In this document: positions 41,434-51,215 of the stretch, one piece after another
Position numbering within the stretch: position 1 is the first letter of the stretch
Layout of the letters: each line of letters opens with the position of its first letter
Assembly (NCBI RefSeq): GCF_964253915.1
Contig: NZ_CAXUSG020000016.1
Coordinates: 30,514 to 94,513, forward strand
Reading direction: 5' to 3'
DNA: 64,000 nt
From: Metarhizobium sp964253915
GTDB taxonomy: Bacteria > Pseudomonadota > Alphaproteobacteria > Rhizobiales > Rhizobiaceae
Position numbers and translations under genes: made by a program
The notes under the pieces: model-generated
Database searches by the model: none
Seen by the model: only the letters and a program-made list of their open reading frames with translations
Told to the model about the DNA's origin: nothing

Positions 41434-41849
41434 TCGGCCTTCAGCTTCAGATGCTCGACTGTAACGCGGGCAAAATCCGATAGCGGTGAGGGCAAGGCAT
41501 CGAGATCGTACCAGCCGATCTCCGCCAGCTTGTCCGGTTCGGTAAGCTGCGGCTCACCTTTTATGTCTGACGTGACGTAGATAAGGGAAATCCAGTGCTG
41601 TCGGTCCGCCTCGCTGACGAGTTCGGTCGAACAAAGAAAATCCAGCTTGCCGATCGTCAGGCCGGTTTCCTCTTCAGCTTCGCGGCGAGCCGCTTCGGCG
41701 GCCGGTTCCATATGATCGACCTTGCCGCCAACGATGTTCCAGTGGCCCGCTTCCGGCGCCTTCAGGCGACGGCAAAGAAGAAGCCGGCCGTCGCGCATGA
41801 TCGCAAGGCCGGCGCCGACACCAGGAAAATCAATCCCCGGAAGAGCCAT
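41406..41849 (-). CDS. NUDIX hydrolase
   Basis: A 147-residue protein. The full NUDIX box is present at about residues 42-64 in GGKVDHMEPAAEAARRE followed by AEEETGL, matching Gx5Ex7REUxEExGU. The N-terminal GAGLAIMRDGRLLLCRR and the later AEIGWYDLDALP are common family features. It hydrolyses a nucleoside diphosphate linked to another moiety; the substrate (for example 8-oxo-dGTP) cannot be determined. Its ATG overlaps the stop codon of the DEAD-box helicase gene by one base (TGATG), so translation is coupled. Confidence 0.88.
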   Translation of the reverse strand: MALPGIDFPGVGAGLAIMRDGRLLLCRRLKAPEAGHWNIVGGKVDHMEPAAEAARREAEEETGLTIGKLDFLCSTELVSEADRQHWISLIYVTSDIKGEPQLTEPDKLAEIGWYDLDALPSPLSDFARVTVEHLKLKADHLARSAAS

Positions 41850-43342
41850 CAGGCTTTCGCGTTTGCGACGATCAGCATGAATGCCGGGATGTCGTCGCCG
41901 AAGCCGACCGGGGTCGGGCCATCGTCGTGATCGCGGTAGTGACGGCTGCGGCGCTCGCGATTGTCGTCATTGGCAGGGTACGGCCGCGTGTTGCGGGGGG
42001 CATTATGCGACTTCTGTTCTGCTCTGCGCTCTGTCTTCACACTTTCGACCTTTGCTGGGGTTGCTGCTCTTTCATCCGAATCGACAGGAGTATCGGTTGT
42101 CTTGATGTCCGATTTGTGATTGTCGCGTCCACGACGACCACGGCTTCTGTCTTTATCCTTCCCCTTGCGCGGCCGGTCGCTTTCGAAGCTTTCCATGGGC
42201 GCGGGCAGGGCGGAAAGGTCACCGTTCAACCATTCGATCTTCTGAACGATCAGCTTCTCGATGGCGTCGACATATTTGGTGTCGCTTTTGGTGACCAGGG
42301 TGAAAGCGCGGCCCGAGCGGCCGGCGCGGCCGGTACGGCCGATGCGGTGGACATAGTCCTCCGCGTGAATGGGAACGTCGAAGTTGAAGACGTGGCCGAC
42401 GTCGGGCAGGTCAAGCCCGCGGGCGGCAACGTCGGAAGCGACGAGCAGTTGAATGTTGCCGTCGCGGAAATTCTGCAGCATCGTCGTGCGCGAGCGCTGG
42501 TCCATGTCGCCATGCAGGGCGCCGACGGAGAAGCCGTGGCGTTCCAGCGAACGGAACAGGTCGGCAACGTCCTTCTTGCGGTTGCAGAAGATGATGGCGT
42601 TCTTCAGGTCTTCCTGGGCGCGGACGAGGTCGCGCAGCACGGCGCGCTTCTCATAGTCCTTGTGATGCGCGGCGACCAGGCGCTGCGTCACGGTCGTTGC
42701 CGTCGAGGATGGCTTGGCGACTTCGATGCGCTCCGGGTTCTGCAGGAAGCGATCGGCCAGCTTCTGGATTTCCGGCGGCATGGTGGCCGAGAAGAACAGG
42801 GTCTGGCGGGTAAAGGGAATCATCTTGGCGATGCGCTCGATATCGGGAATGAAACCCATGTCGAGCATGCGGTCGGCTTCGTCGATGACGAAGATCTCGA
42901 CACCGGTCATCAGCAGCTTGCCGCGTTCGCAATGGTCGAGCAGGCGGCCGGGGGTGCAGATCAGCACGTCAGCACCGCGCTCCAGCTTGCGGTCCTGGTC
43001 TTCGAAGGACACGCCGCCGATCAAAAGCGCAATGTTGAGCTTGTGATTCTTGCCGTATTTTTCGAAGTTTTCAGCCACCTGGGCGGCGAGCTCGCGGGTC
43101 GGCTCGAGAATCAGCGTGCGGGGCATGCGTGCCCGGGCGCGGCCCTTTTCCAGCAACGTCAGCATCGGCAGCACGAAGGAGGCCGTCTTGCCCGTTCCTG
43201 TCTGTGCTATGCCGCAAATGTCCCGGCGCTGCAGGGCAGGTGGGATGGCACCGGCCTGAATCGGCGTCGGCGTGGAGTAACCCGCGTCAGTAACAGCAGA
43301 AAGAACTTTTTGGCTCAGGCCAAGATCAGCAAACGTTGTCAA
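41849..43342 (-). CDS. DEAD-box ATP-dependent RNA helicase (RhlE-like)
   Basis: A 497-residue protein with all helicase motifs in order: Q motif (TPTPIQAG), AQTGTGKT (residues 46-53), PTRELA, GG and TPGR, DEAD (VIDEADRMLDMGF), SAT (FFSATMPPE), and the second domain with ARGLDLPDV and HRIGRTGRAG. From about residue 395 a hydrophilic, Arg/Lys/Asp-rich tail follows, typical of RhlE/SrmB-like proteins acting in ribosome assembly or RNA decay. The start chosen is TTG 43342 with GGAAAC upstream; a TTG 63 bases earlier is also open but lacks a ribosome site. The NUDIX gene is coupled downstream. Confidence 0.9.
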   Translation of the reverse strand: MTTFADLGLSQKVLSAVTDAGYSTPTPIQAGAIPPALQRRDICGIAQTGTGKTASFVLPMLTLLEKGRARARMPRTLILEPTRELAAQVAENFEKYGKNHKLNIALLIGGVSFEDQDRKLERGADVLICTPGRLLDHCERGKLLMTGVEIFVIDEADRMLDMGFIPDIERIAKMIPFTRQTLFFSATMPPEIQKLADRFLQNPERIEVAKPSSTATTVTQRLVAAHHKDYEKRAVLRDLVRAQEDLKNAIIFCNRKKDVADLFRSLERHGFSVGALHGDMDQRSRTTMLQNFRDGNIQLLVASDVAARGLDLPDVGHVFNFDVPIHAEDYVHRIGRTGRAGRSGRAFTLVTKSDTKYVDAIEKLIVQKIEWLNGDLSALPAPMESFESDRPRKGKDKDRSRGRRGRDNHKSDIKTTDTPVDSDERAATPAKVESVKTERRAEQKSHNAPRNTRPYPANDDNRERRSRHYRDHDDGPTPVGFGDDIPAFMLIVANAKA

Positions 43343-43541
43343 AGGGGAATCTGTTTCCGTTCCGGTTCTAGCGAACACTGATGATTCAGGCGCAGGACTG
43401 CGCAACTGCAGCGCGGCATAGTCTCAAATGCCTACCAAGTCAAGGAAACCCGGCGCTTTGCGCTGCTTGAGGGTTAAAAGAAACCGTAAATAGCGCATCA
43501 TCGCGCCGAATCCACACCGTGCAGCCTGTTCGAGCGAAATT

Positions 43542-44822
43542 TTAGTCGAGATAGGCCAGAAGTTTGCGGCCGGCATTGAGGTAGGACATCGGATCGACGG
43601 CCTGGCCGTTGCGGCGGACTTCGTAGTGAAGGTGGGTGCCGGTGGAGCGGCCGGTGCTGCCGGCAAGCCCGACGACATCGCCGGCCTTCACCTTGTCGCC
43701 GACCGAGACAAGGATGCGCGACATATGGCCGTAACGGGTCGTTAGGCCGTTGCCATGGTCGATCTCGACCATGTTGCCGTAGCCACCGGCGGCGGCGGCG
43801 GCGGTTACCACGCCGGCGCCGGTGCAGTGGATATCTTCGCCGGCGCCAAATCTGAAATCGATACCCGCATGCATGGCCAGCCGGCCGAGGAAAGGATCGC
43901 TGCGATTGCCGAAGCGGCTGGTGATGTCCTTGCCCGGTGCGGGATTGGCGAAAGGCAGGCGTTTTGCCGTGTCGCGGGCGGTGTCCAACCGGTTCAGCGC
44001 CGCATCGAGGTCGTCCATCGAATCCTCGAAGGGATCGATGGATTGCGGTTCCACGAACGGTCCGCCGACAGCATCATTCTCGGTCCGCTCGCTGGAGGCG
44101 ACATCGATGCCATTGCGAGCCAGGATATTTTCGATGGCGCCGGCGGTTTCTTCAGCCCCGACGGTCAGTGTCCGGATCTGGGTCAGTTGATCACGCTCGA
44201 TCGCCTTCAGCGACCGCGTGACGCGGGAAAAAACCCTGTCGGCCTTTTCGGCGGCGGTCTCGCTGGCCGGCGCGTAGGCAAGCTCCGATGTCGCTGTTTC
44301 GGCATCGCTCTGCGGGCTGCCGGCCATTAGGCTTTCGATCGCCTGGATGCCGCCGGAAGCGTCCGCCCTGCGGTCGGGATTGAAGGCGGGGATCGGTATG
44401 TCGCCGGTTGGCACGCCGGAATTTTCCGCCCGGTCGAGAAGCGAGCCGAGCTTGCCGTGGCGGGAGGTGAGGGCGAGCTGCTGTTCCATCAACTGCTCGA
44501 CTTTTTCCTCGACCACCTGCTGATCCAGCAGCTGGCGAGAGGTGACGCGGTCGACCTGGGCGCGCAGCGCCGCGATCCGGTCTTCGTATTCATGCTGCAT
44601 GCGTGCCTGCCTCGCCATCGTTGCGCCGATCAGGTCGTCGCGCAGCACGAGATAGGAGGTGGCAAGGAGATAACCGATGGTCACCGCGCCGGCAACGCAG
44701 ACACCCAGCGCCGCCATCCATGGCCTCACCGTCATATGGCGGACATTGTCGCCGCTGGCGAGAATCAGGATGTGAGGCTGGGCACGCTTTCCGAATACGC
44801 GGTTTTCCGGCCGGTGGGTCAC
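43542..44822 (-). CDS. M23 family (LytM-like) peptidoglycan endopeptidase
   Basis: A 426-residue inner-membrane-anchored protein. The N-terminal cytoplasmic stretch precedes one membrane segment (WMAALGVCVAGAVTIGYLLATSYLVL, about residues 35-60) and a coiled-coil region (about 70-130). The C-terminal LytM domain has the zinc ligands in HAGIDF (near residue 320) and HLHYE (near 400), with GNMVEIDHGNGLTTRYGHM between. The complete zinc site suggests an active endopeptidase rather than an EnvC-type activator. It cuts peptide cross-bridges in the periplasm, probably in growth or division. Confidence 0.88.
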   Translation of the reverse strand: MTHRPENRVFGKRAQPHILILASGDNVRHMTVRPWMAALGVCVAGAVTIGYLLATSYLVLRDDLIGATMARQARMQHEYEDRIAALRAQVDRVTSRQLLDQQVVEEKVEQLMEQQLALTSRHGKLGSLLDRAENSGVPTGDIPIPAFNPDRRADASGGIQAIESLMAGSPQSDAETATSELAYAPASETAAEKADRVFSRVTRSLKAIERDQLTQIRTLTVGAEETAGAIENILARNGIDVASSERTENDAVGGPFVEPQSIDPFEDSMDDLDAALNRLDTARDTAKRLPFANPAPGKDITSRFGNRSDPFLGRLAMHAGIDFRFGAGEDIHCTGAGVVTAAAAAGGYGNMVEIDHGNGLTTRYGHMSRILVSVGDKVKAGDVVGLAGSTGRSTGTHLHYEVRRNGQAVDPMSYLNAGRKLLAYLD

Positions 44823-44937
44823 GGATCATCTCCCAGAAGATGCGCTTTATGGTGCGCCAACTGGGAGTGATTACACACTGTTAAGGTTAACAACCTCTTG
44901 ACGAAGCTGCCGCCCCGACCGTGAATCTCGGCTTGCC

Positions 44938-45783
44938 TCAACTGCTGGTGGATGTAAGGGCGCGATAGAACGTCGGCGTCAGCCCGGCTTCGGCGCGGGC
45001 GATGTCGTTGAAGGGCGCCTTCAGCGAGCCGCGGAAGTTCGCGCGCACCAATTGCCGGAAGGTTGCGGCCGGATCCTTCTTCTGGCGGGCGCAGAGGAAG
45101 CGAAACCATTTGGCGCCGACGGCGACATGGCCCTTCTCGTCGTTGTAGATGACGTCGAGCACGGCGGCGCTTTCCATATCACCGGTTTCGACCATCTTCG
45201 CTTGCAGCGACGGTGTGACGTCGAGGCCGCGCGCTTCGAGGATGAGCGGCACGACGGCCAGTCTTGCCGTGAGGTCGTTGCGGGTCGAATGCGCTGCCTG
45301 CCATAGTCCGTCATGCGCCGGCAGGTCGCCATAATCGGCACCGAGATCGTTCAGCCGTGCCCGCACCATGCGAAAATGCTTGGCTTCCTCGAAGGCAACC
45401 TGCATCCAGCCGTCGAAGAAAGAATGCGGGATCGGCTCGCTGGTGAAGCGGGCGACGATATCGAGCGCCAGGTCGACGGCATTGAGTTCGATATGGGCGA
45501 TGGCGTGCAACAGGGCGATCCGTCCCTTCAGCGTGTGAAGCGAGCGCTTTTCCATGTGTTTCGGCGGCACGAGTTCGGGCTTTTCGGGGCGCCCGGGCCG
45601 CTCCGGCAACGGCGGATCGAGCGGCGAGCGTAGTGAAAGCGTGCGGGCGAACCAGCGGTTGGCGGTTTCCTGCGCCAGCCGGGTCTTGAGGTCGAGATCG
45701 CTGGCAAGGATGGCTTCGGTGGCGCCACCGCGCAACGAGGTCAGCTTGAAGCTCCGGTCTGTGCCCTCGGCAATCTCCGTCAT
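44938..45783 (-). CDS. DUF455 family ferritin-like protein
   Basis: A 281-residue protein. Conserved segments RIALLHAIAHIELNAVDLALDI, WMQVAFEEAKHFRMVRARLN and DVIYNDEKGHVAVGAKWFRFLC carry E/H pairs typical of a di-iron ferritin-like helical bundle. The family is common in proteobacteria, but the reaction is not known. Its start overlaps the stop of the bcp gene by 4 bases (ATGA), so the two are co-translated, which may point to an oxidative-stress role, an inference. Confidence 0.82.
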   Translation of the reverse strand: MTEIAEGTDRSFKLTSLRGGATEAILASDLDLKTRLAQETANRWFARTLSLRSPLDPPLPERPGRPEKPELVPPKHMEKRSLHTLKGRIALLHAIAHIELNAVDLALDIVARFTSEPIPHSFFDGWMQVAFEEAKHFRMVRARLNDLGADYGDLPAHDGLWQAAHSTRNDLTARLAVVPLILEARGLDVTPSLQAKMVETGDMESAAVLDVIYNDEKGHVAVGAKWFRFLCARQKKDPAATFRQLVRANFRGSLKAPFNDIARAEAGLTPTFYRALTSTSS

Positions 45784-46250
45784 TGCGCCGCCCGTACGGC
45801 TTCGAGCACCTCTTCGACATGGCCCTTCACCTTGACCTTGTTCCAGACGCGGGCAATGACGCCCTCCGTATCGATGAGGAAGGTGGTGCGTTCGACCCCC
45901 ATGTAGCTGCGGCCATACATGCTCTTTTCTTTCCAGAGACCGTAAGCCGAGATCACGCTCTTCTCCTCGTCGGCGGCGAGCGGAATGCCAAGGGTATATT
46001 TCTTCACGAAATTGTCATGCCGTTTCGGTGAGTCCGGCGAGATGCCGACGATGGACGCGCCTGCCGCGGCGAAGGCCTCCTTGTGTTCCGAGAAGGATAC
46101 GGCCTCGATGGTGCAGCTTTGGGTATCGTCTTTCGGGTAGAAATACAAGACGAGCGGCTTCCCCCGGAATTGCTGAAGTGTCAGCCTGGCGCCGCCATTG
46201 CCCGGAAGATCGAAGTCCGGGGCCGTGTCGCCGGCGCGCAATTCTGCCAT
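45780..46250 (-). CDS. bcp: Thioredoxin-dependent peroxiredoxin, Bcp type
   Basis: A 156-residue protein of normal length. The peroxidatic cysteine is Cys46 in DDTQSCTIEA, in place of the more common DDTPGCT. There is no second cysteine five residues later, so it belongs to the one-Cys-like subtype or uses another resolving thiol. APDFDLPGNGG and the C-terminal GVERTTFLID match the family. It reduces hydroperoxides with thioredoxin. It is divergent from the large AsmA-like gene and coupled to the DUF455 gene downstream. Confidence 0.92.
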   Translation of the reverse strand: MAELRAGDTAPDFDLPGNGGARLTLQQFRGKPLVLYFYPKDDTQSCTIEAVSFSEHKEAFAAAGASIVGISPDSPKRHDNFVKKYTLGIPLAADEEKSVISAYGLWKEKSMYGRSYMGVERTTFLIDTEGVIARVWNKVKVKGHVEEVLEAVRAAQ

Positions 46251-46374
46251 GGGGAAACCTTCCTTCTGCCGATTTTTTGCAGGAATATTGTCGCGAAGCA
46301 TATATAGTCGCGGCGGCTATCGTCCAAGCTTGTTCGGACGTTATCCAAGGCTTCACGGAGACAGACGCGCACGC

Positions 46375-49300
46375 ATGGGTGAAATCCGCGGCGAAAGAGT
46401 GGTATTTGGCCGGCAGGACATCGTGGCGCTGCACGAATTGCCATCTGCGCAGGCCCATGACCCGATGATCGTGCATTGCCCGTTGCCGACCTCTTCGGTG
46501 AAGCGGGTACTCGGCATCGTCGTCGGCCTGGTGCTGCTTGTCGCCCTCGTTTTCGCAGGCCTGATCGGCGCCGTCGAGGCCGGCCTTTTCGACAAGACGC
46601 TGTCGACGCGCGCGAAGATGGCGCTCGATGGCGCAATCGGCCCTCGTTACACCGCCCAGGTCGGTTCCACCGTCATCCGGTTCGCCTCCGGTCCGCGACT
46701 GGCCCTGGAAGCACGCGACGTCAACACCATCGAGCGCGACAGCGGCCGGCACCTGTCGCGCACGGAATCCATCCGGCTGGTGCTCGATCCGCTGGCGCTG
46801 TTTTCCGGCAAGATCGCCATTAGCGAGATAGAGGCCGACGGCATCCAGCTGGATACGGCACTTCTGCCCGCCGGCAAGCCGATCGACGTGTCGGGTCTCC
46901 GGGTCGACCAGATCCCCAACGGGCTGGAAACGCTTTTCCGCCAGCTCGATATGCTGCATGGTTTCGTCGATCGCGGAAAAACCGACGCCGTCCGGATCGC
47001 CGGCCTCGATCTCAGGCTGCCGGTCAGCAAAGGCAAGCCGCTTTCCGTTGTTCTCGACGAAGTGGAGATGCGCCGCGATGCCGATGGCTCGCTCAGCCTC
47101 GAGGGTGGCGTCACCATCGATGGCGCGCCTGCGACGCTTTCCGTGCATGCGCAAAGCCAGGGCGAACGTACCGTTTCCCTCTCAGCCGATATCGGCGGCC
47201 TGGTTTTGACCCCCTTCCTGATGAAATGGGATGCGCAAGGTCTGCCCCGGCAGGGCCTGAATGGAACGTTGAACCTGCAACTGAATGCCAAGCGGGCGGA
47301 AGGCGACGAAAAGCCGTCCCTGGCTCTTAATCTCGGCATCGACAAGGCGACGTTCTATTCCGAAAGCATCGCGCAGGACGTTGGCAAGTCGAATGTCAGC
47401 GTCATCTACGATTTCGACAAGAACTCGCTGGAATTCCTGCAATCGACCTTGCGTTTCGGGGAAACGACCGTGCCTTTCACGGCGGCCGTCATTGATCTCG
47501 ACCGGCTGGACCCCAAATCGCAGAGCGGCTTCGGCATCGATCTGCTGGTGAGCGACGGCGTGGCGGCACCTGCCGGCACCGGCGTCGCTCCTCTGGCCTA
47601 CGGCGCCAAGGTGACGGGTCGTTACGTTACCGGCATCAAGGAACTGCAGCTGGAGCGCATGGCGGTGTCGAGCCCGCTCGGCACGATGGCCGGCTCCATG
47701 GTGGTGCGTTTCAAGGGCGAGGGCTCGCCGGAAATCAGCTTTGGCGCACAATCGCCGAGAGTGCAGACCGGGGCGGTGAAGCAGCTCTGGCCGTTCTGGA
47801 TGGCGCCCAAGGCGCGCACCTGGGCGCTCGCCAATATCTACGGCGGTACCATCACCAACGCATCGATCGCCGTCTTCATTCCGCAGGGTAGAATTCCGCC
47901 CGGCGGTGGCCCGCTGCATCTCGGCGAGACCGAGCTGAGCATCAATTTCGACATGGACGATGCCCGCCTCAACGTCGCCGGCGACATTCCGCCGGTGCGG
48001 GACGTCGTGGCGCATTTCGATCTTCGCGGGCCACGCCTGACCGTCGGCTTGAAGAGCGGCGCCTCATTCTTCCCTTCGGGTCGCTCGGTGGCCATCAGCG
48101 GCGGCGAATTCATCATTCCTGCCACCTACGACAAGCCTTTGATGGCGCAAATCGATATGTCGGTCGCCGGCGCAGCCGATGCCGTGGCGGAACTCATCAC
48201 CTACAAGCCGATCAAGGTACTGCAGCGGACCGGTTTCGAGCCGACCGATTTTTCCGGCGCGATCACTGCCGATGTGCAGGCGACATTCGGACTGGTCAAC
48301 GCCCAGAACCCGCCATCGCCGGTGTGGCGCACGCACATGCAGCTTGCCGGCGTCGATCTCGGCAAGGAAATCACCGGTCGCAAGATCGGCGATCTCGACG
48401 GTACGCTCGACGTCGACAACCAGCGGGCCGTGCTCGATGCGAAGGGGACAGTCGACAAGGTGCCGATGGACATCCATCTCGTAGAGCCGGTGGATTCCGG
48501 ATCGAAGGTGCAGAAGGAACGCGTGATCACCGCTACCGTCAACAACGAGCAGCGCGATCTTCTGGCGCCGGGGCTGGGCGAAATCCTGTCGGGTTCGACG
48601 AAATTCGAGTTGTCGCGGCTCGACGATGACCGGCAGGCTGTATCGGTCGACCTGACCCGCTCGGTGCTTTCCATCCCCTGGCTTGGCTGGACGAAAGGCA
48701 GTGGCGTTCCTGCCAAGGCGGAATTCGAGCTTTCTTCCGATGGCCCGCAGGTGCGTATCCGCGATTTCGAATTGACCGGGCAGGGGTTCGGTGCCGCAGG
48801 CACTCTGGATTTCGGCAAGGCGGGGCTGGTTTCCGCTGATTTCTCCCGCGTGCGGCTGACCGGCGCCGATAATTACGGCGTCAAGGTCAAGCGCGGCAAA
48901 TCAGGCTATGACATCGCCGTCTCGGGCAAGAAGGCCGATATCCGGCCGGTCATCGCCCGGATGCGTTCGCAGCAATCGGGATCCGCCGAAAAGGACGATG
49001 CGGCCATTTCGCTGCGCGCCGATCTCGACAGCATCCTCGGCTTCAATGATGAAACCATCTCCAATGTCAGCCTGGCCTACGTCGCTCGCGGCTCCAGGAT
49101 CGACAGGGCGGAGTTTTCCGGCGTAACCGAAAGTGGTCAGGCAATTGTCGTGCAGACGGAAAACGGCGGCGACGGCAGCCAGATCCAGGTCACCAGCAGC
49201 GATGCCGGTGCCGTTGCGCGTTTCACCGACGTCTACAAGCGCATGCAGGGTGGCCTGCTCAACCTGAAGCTCCGCGCCGGCAAGAACGGCAGCTGGGCCG

Positions 49301-49770
49301 GCAATGTCGATATCCGCACCTTCCGGCTCGCCAACGAACAGAAGCTGCAGTCGATGGTATCGACGCCGGTCGGCAATGACGGGCGTAGCCTCAACAATGC
49401 CGTCCGGCGCGACATCGACGTCAGCTCCGAACGGTTCCAGCGCGGTTTTGCCCGCGTCATCGTCCAGAACGATGTCGTCAAGATCGAGAACGGTGTCGTG
49501 CGCGGCGAGCAGGTGGGCGCGACGTTCCAGGGAACGTTGCGCGATAAGAAGGGCAACATGGATATGACTGGGACCTTCATGCCGGCCTATGGCCTAAACC
49601 GCCTGTTTGCGGAGCTGCCGCTGGTCGGCGTTATCCTCGGCAACGGCCGCGACCGCGGCCTGCTGGGCATCACCTTCCGGCTGCAGGGAAGTTTTGCCGA
49701 ACCGCGCCTGACCGTCAATCCGCTGTCGCTGATCGCGCCGGGCGTCTTCCGCCAGATCTTCGAGTTCTGA
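46375..49770 (+). CDS. Large AsmA-like (DUF3971/YhdP-type) envelope protein
   Basis: An 1131-residue protein. The N-terminal 43 residues are cytoplasmic, followed by one membrane helix (VLGIVVGLVLLVALVFAGLIGAV, about residues 45-67). The rest is a very long, periplasmic, beta-strand-rich region (LDPLALFSGKIAISEIEADG; GGPLHLGETELSINFDMDDARLNV) that ends in a conserved C-terminal AsmA-type domain (GTFMPAYGLNRLFAELPLVGVILG). AsmA/YhdP/TamB-like proteins are thought to bridge the membranes and move phospholipids. The ATG at 46375 is chosen because the membrane anchor then lies near the N-terminus. It is divergent from bcp. Confidence 0.82.
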   Translation: MGEIRGERVVFGRQDIVALHELPSAQAHDPMIVHCPLPTSSVKRVLGIVVGLVLLVALVFAGLIGAVEAGLFDKTLSTRAKMALDGAIGPRYTAQVGSTVIRFASGPRLALEARDVNTIERDSGRHLSRTESIRLVLDPLALFSGKIAISEIEADGIQLDTALLPAGKPIDVSGLRVDQIPNGLETLFRQLDMLHGFVDRGKTDAVRIAGLDLRLPVSKGKPLSVVLDEVEMRRDADGSLSLEGGVTIDGAPATLSVHAQSQGERTVSLSADIGGLVLTPFLMKWDAQGLPRQGLNGTLNLQLNAKRAEGDEKPSLALNLGIDKATFYSESIAQDVGKSNVSVIYDFDKNSLEFLQSTLRFGETTVPFTAAVIDLDRLDPKSQSGFGIDLLVSDGVAAPAGTGVAPLAYGAKVTGRYVTGIKELQLERMAVSSPLGTMAGSMVVRFKGEGSPEISFGAQSPRVQTGAVKQLWPFWMAPKARTWALANIYGGTITNASIAVFIPQGRIPPGGGPLHLGETELSINFDMDDARLNVAGDIPPVRDVVAHFDLRGPRLTVGLKSGASFFPSGRSVAISGGEFIIPATYDKPLMAQIDMSVAGAADAVAELITYKPIKVLQRTGFEPTDFSGAITADVQATFGLVNAQNPPSPVWRTHMQLAGVDLGKEITGRKIGDLDGTLDVDNQRAVLDAKGTVDKVPMDIHLVEPVDSGSKVQKERVITATVNNEQRDLLAPGLGEILSGSTKFELSRLDDDRQAVSVDLTRSVLSIPWLGWTKGSGVPAKAEFELSSDGPQVRIRDFELTGQGFGAAGTLDFGKAGLVSADFSRVRLTGADNYGVKVKRGKSGYDIAVSGKKADIRPVIARMRSQQSGSAEKDDAAISLRADLDSILGFNDETISNVSLAYVARGSRIDRAEFSGVTESGQAIVVQTENGGDGSQIQVTSSDAGAVARFTDVYKRMQGGLLNLKLRAGKNGSWAGNVDIRTFRLANEQKLQSMVSTPVGNDGRSLNNAVRRDIDVSSERFQRGFARVIVQNDVVKIENGVVRGEQVGATFQGTLRDKKGNMDMTGTFMPAYGLNRLFAELPLVGVILGNGRDRGLLGITFRLQGSFAEPRLTVNPLSLIAPGVFRQIFEF

Positions 49771-49788
49771 GGCTGAGATAGGTGTTCT

Positions 49789-49810
49789 CGGCGTGCCCAA
49801 GGGCACGCCG
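49789..49810. terminator. Hairpin between the AsmA-like gene and tyrS
   Basis: CGGCGTGCCC and GGGCACGCCG are perfect 10-base arms separated by AA, between convergent genes. There is no T tract, so factor-dependent termination or simple RNA protection is as likely. Confidence 0.45.
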
Positions 49811-49848
49811 ACCAATCGGGATCACGCGAAAAGCGTGTCGGCCGGGTC

Positions 49849-51102
49849 TCAGGCTGGCCGGATGAGCAGATGCTTCTTCTTGCCAAGCGAAAGCTTGATA
49901 ACGCCATCGGCGGTAATGTCGCCGCTGCCGATGACCTGGCGTTCATCCGAAATCGCCTTGTCGTTGATCCGGACGGCGCCGCCTTGCACATGGCGGCGTG
50001 CTTCGCCGTTCGAGGCGGCCAGTCCAGCGCGGACCACCAGCGTCAGCAGGCCGAGCCCGGCGTCCAGTTCGGCAGCGGGGATTTCGATCGACGGCAGATT
50101 GTCCGCGAGCGCACCTTCTTCAAAGGTCTTGCGGGCGGTTTCCGCGGCCTGCTCTGCGGCCACGCGGCCGTGCAGGATGGCGGTAACCTCGGTTGCAAGG
50201 ATCTTCTTCACCTCGTTGATTTCGGAACCTGCCAGTGCCGAAAGCCTTGCGATCTCGTCCATCGGCAGCGTCGTGTACAGCTTGAGGAAGCGCGAGACGT
50301 CGGCATCCTCGGTGTTGCGCCAGTATTGCCAGAAATCATAGGCCGACAGCATGTCGGCGTTCAGCCATACGGCGCCGGTCAGCGACTTGCCCATCTTGGC
50401 GCCCGAGGCGGTCGTCAGCAGCGGCGAGGTCAGTGCAAAAAGTTGCTTCGTGCCCATGCGGTGGCCGAGGTCGATGCCGTTGACGATGTTGCCCCACTGG
50501 TCGGAGCCGCCCATCTGCAGCCGGCAGTCGTAACGCTTCGACAGTTCGACGAAATCGTAGGCCTGCAGGATCATGTAGTTGAATTCGAGGAAGGACAGCG
50601 ACTGCTCGCGGTCGAGGCGCGTCTTGACGCTGTCGAAGGACAGCATGCGGTTGACCGAGAAGTGCCGGCCGACATCGCGCAGGAACTCGAGGTAGTTGAG
50701 CGAGCGCAGCCAGTCGGCGTTGTTGATCATCAACGCGTCCTTCGGGCCTTCGCCGTAGGTGAGGTAATTGGAGAAGACCTGCTTGATCGAGGCGATGTTG
50801 CTTTCGATCGTATCGACCGTCATCAGCTGGCGGGCGTCATCCTTGAAGGACGGGTCGCCGACCATGCCGGTGCCGCCGCCCATCAGCGAAAGCGGCCGGT
50901 GGCCGGTCTGCTGCATCCAGTGCAGCATCATGATCTGGATCAGGCCGCCGGCATGCAGGCTTGGCGCCGTCGGATCGAAGCCGATATAGGCCGTCACGGT
51001 TTCCTTGGCGAAAAGTGCATCCAGCCCGGTTTCGTCGGAAATCTGGTGGATGAAGCCGCGTTCGTCGAGCGTGCGAAGGAAATCGGATTTGAACCTGGAC
51101 AT
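49849..51102 (-). CDS. tyrS: Tyrosyl-tRNA synthetase
   Basis: A 417-residue class I synthetase of normal length. The HIGH-like motif lies in GFDPTAPSLHAGGLIQI (about residues 41-57) and the KMSKS-like motif is KMGKS near residue 235. LQMGGSDQWGNIVNGIDL binds tyrosine and the adenylate. A C-terminal S4-like RNA-binding domain (AGLAASNGEARRHVQGGAVRINDK) closes the protein. It charges tRNA-Tyr. The ATG at 51102 follows GAGACAGGTC. It is divergent from anmK, a common rhizobial neighbour. Confidence 0.96.
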   Translation of the reverse strand: MSRFKSDFLRTLDERGFIHQISDETGLDALFAKETVTAYIGFDPTAPSLHAGGLIQIMMLHWMQQTGHRPLSLMGGGTGMVGDPSFKDDARQLMTVDTIESNIASIKQVFSNYLTYGEGPKDALMINNADWLRSLNYLEFLRDVGRHFSVNRMLSFDSVKTRLDREQSLSFLEFNYMILQAYDFVELSKRYDCRLQMGGSDQWGNIVNGIDLGHRMGTKQLFALTSPLLTTASGAKMGKSLTGAVWLNADMLSAYDFWQYWRNTEDADVSRFLKLYTTLPMDEIARLSALAGSEINEVKKILATEVTAILHGRVAAEQAAETARKTFEEGALADNLPSIEIPAAELDAGLGLLTLVVRAGLAASNGEARRHVQGGAVRINDKAISDERQVIGSGDITADGVIKLSLGKKKHLLIRPA

Positions 51103-51215
51103 GACCTGTCTCTCTTGGTGGCGTTCTGCTATGGGGAACGGGATGCGGGACTTTGGCGCGGCGTTTAGCACTGTTTTCCCTGATAATCACTTTAAAAGTT
51201 ACTCTGAGTTTGCAA

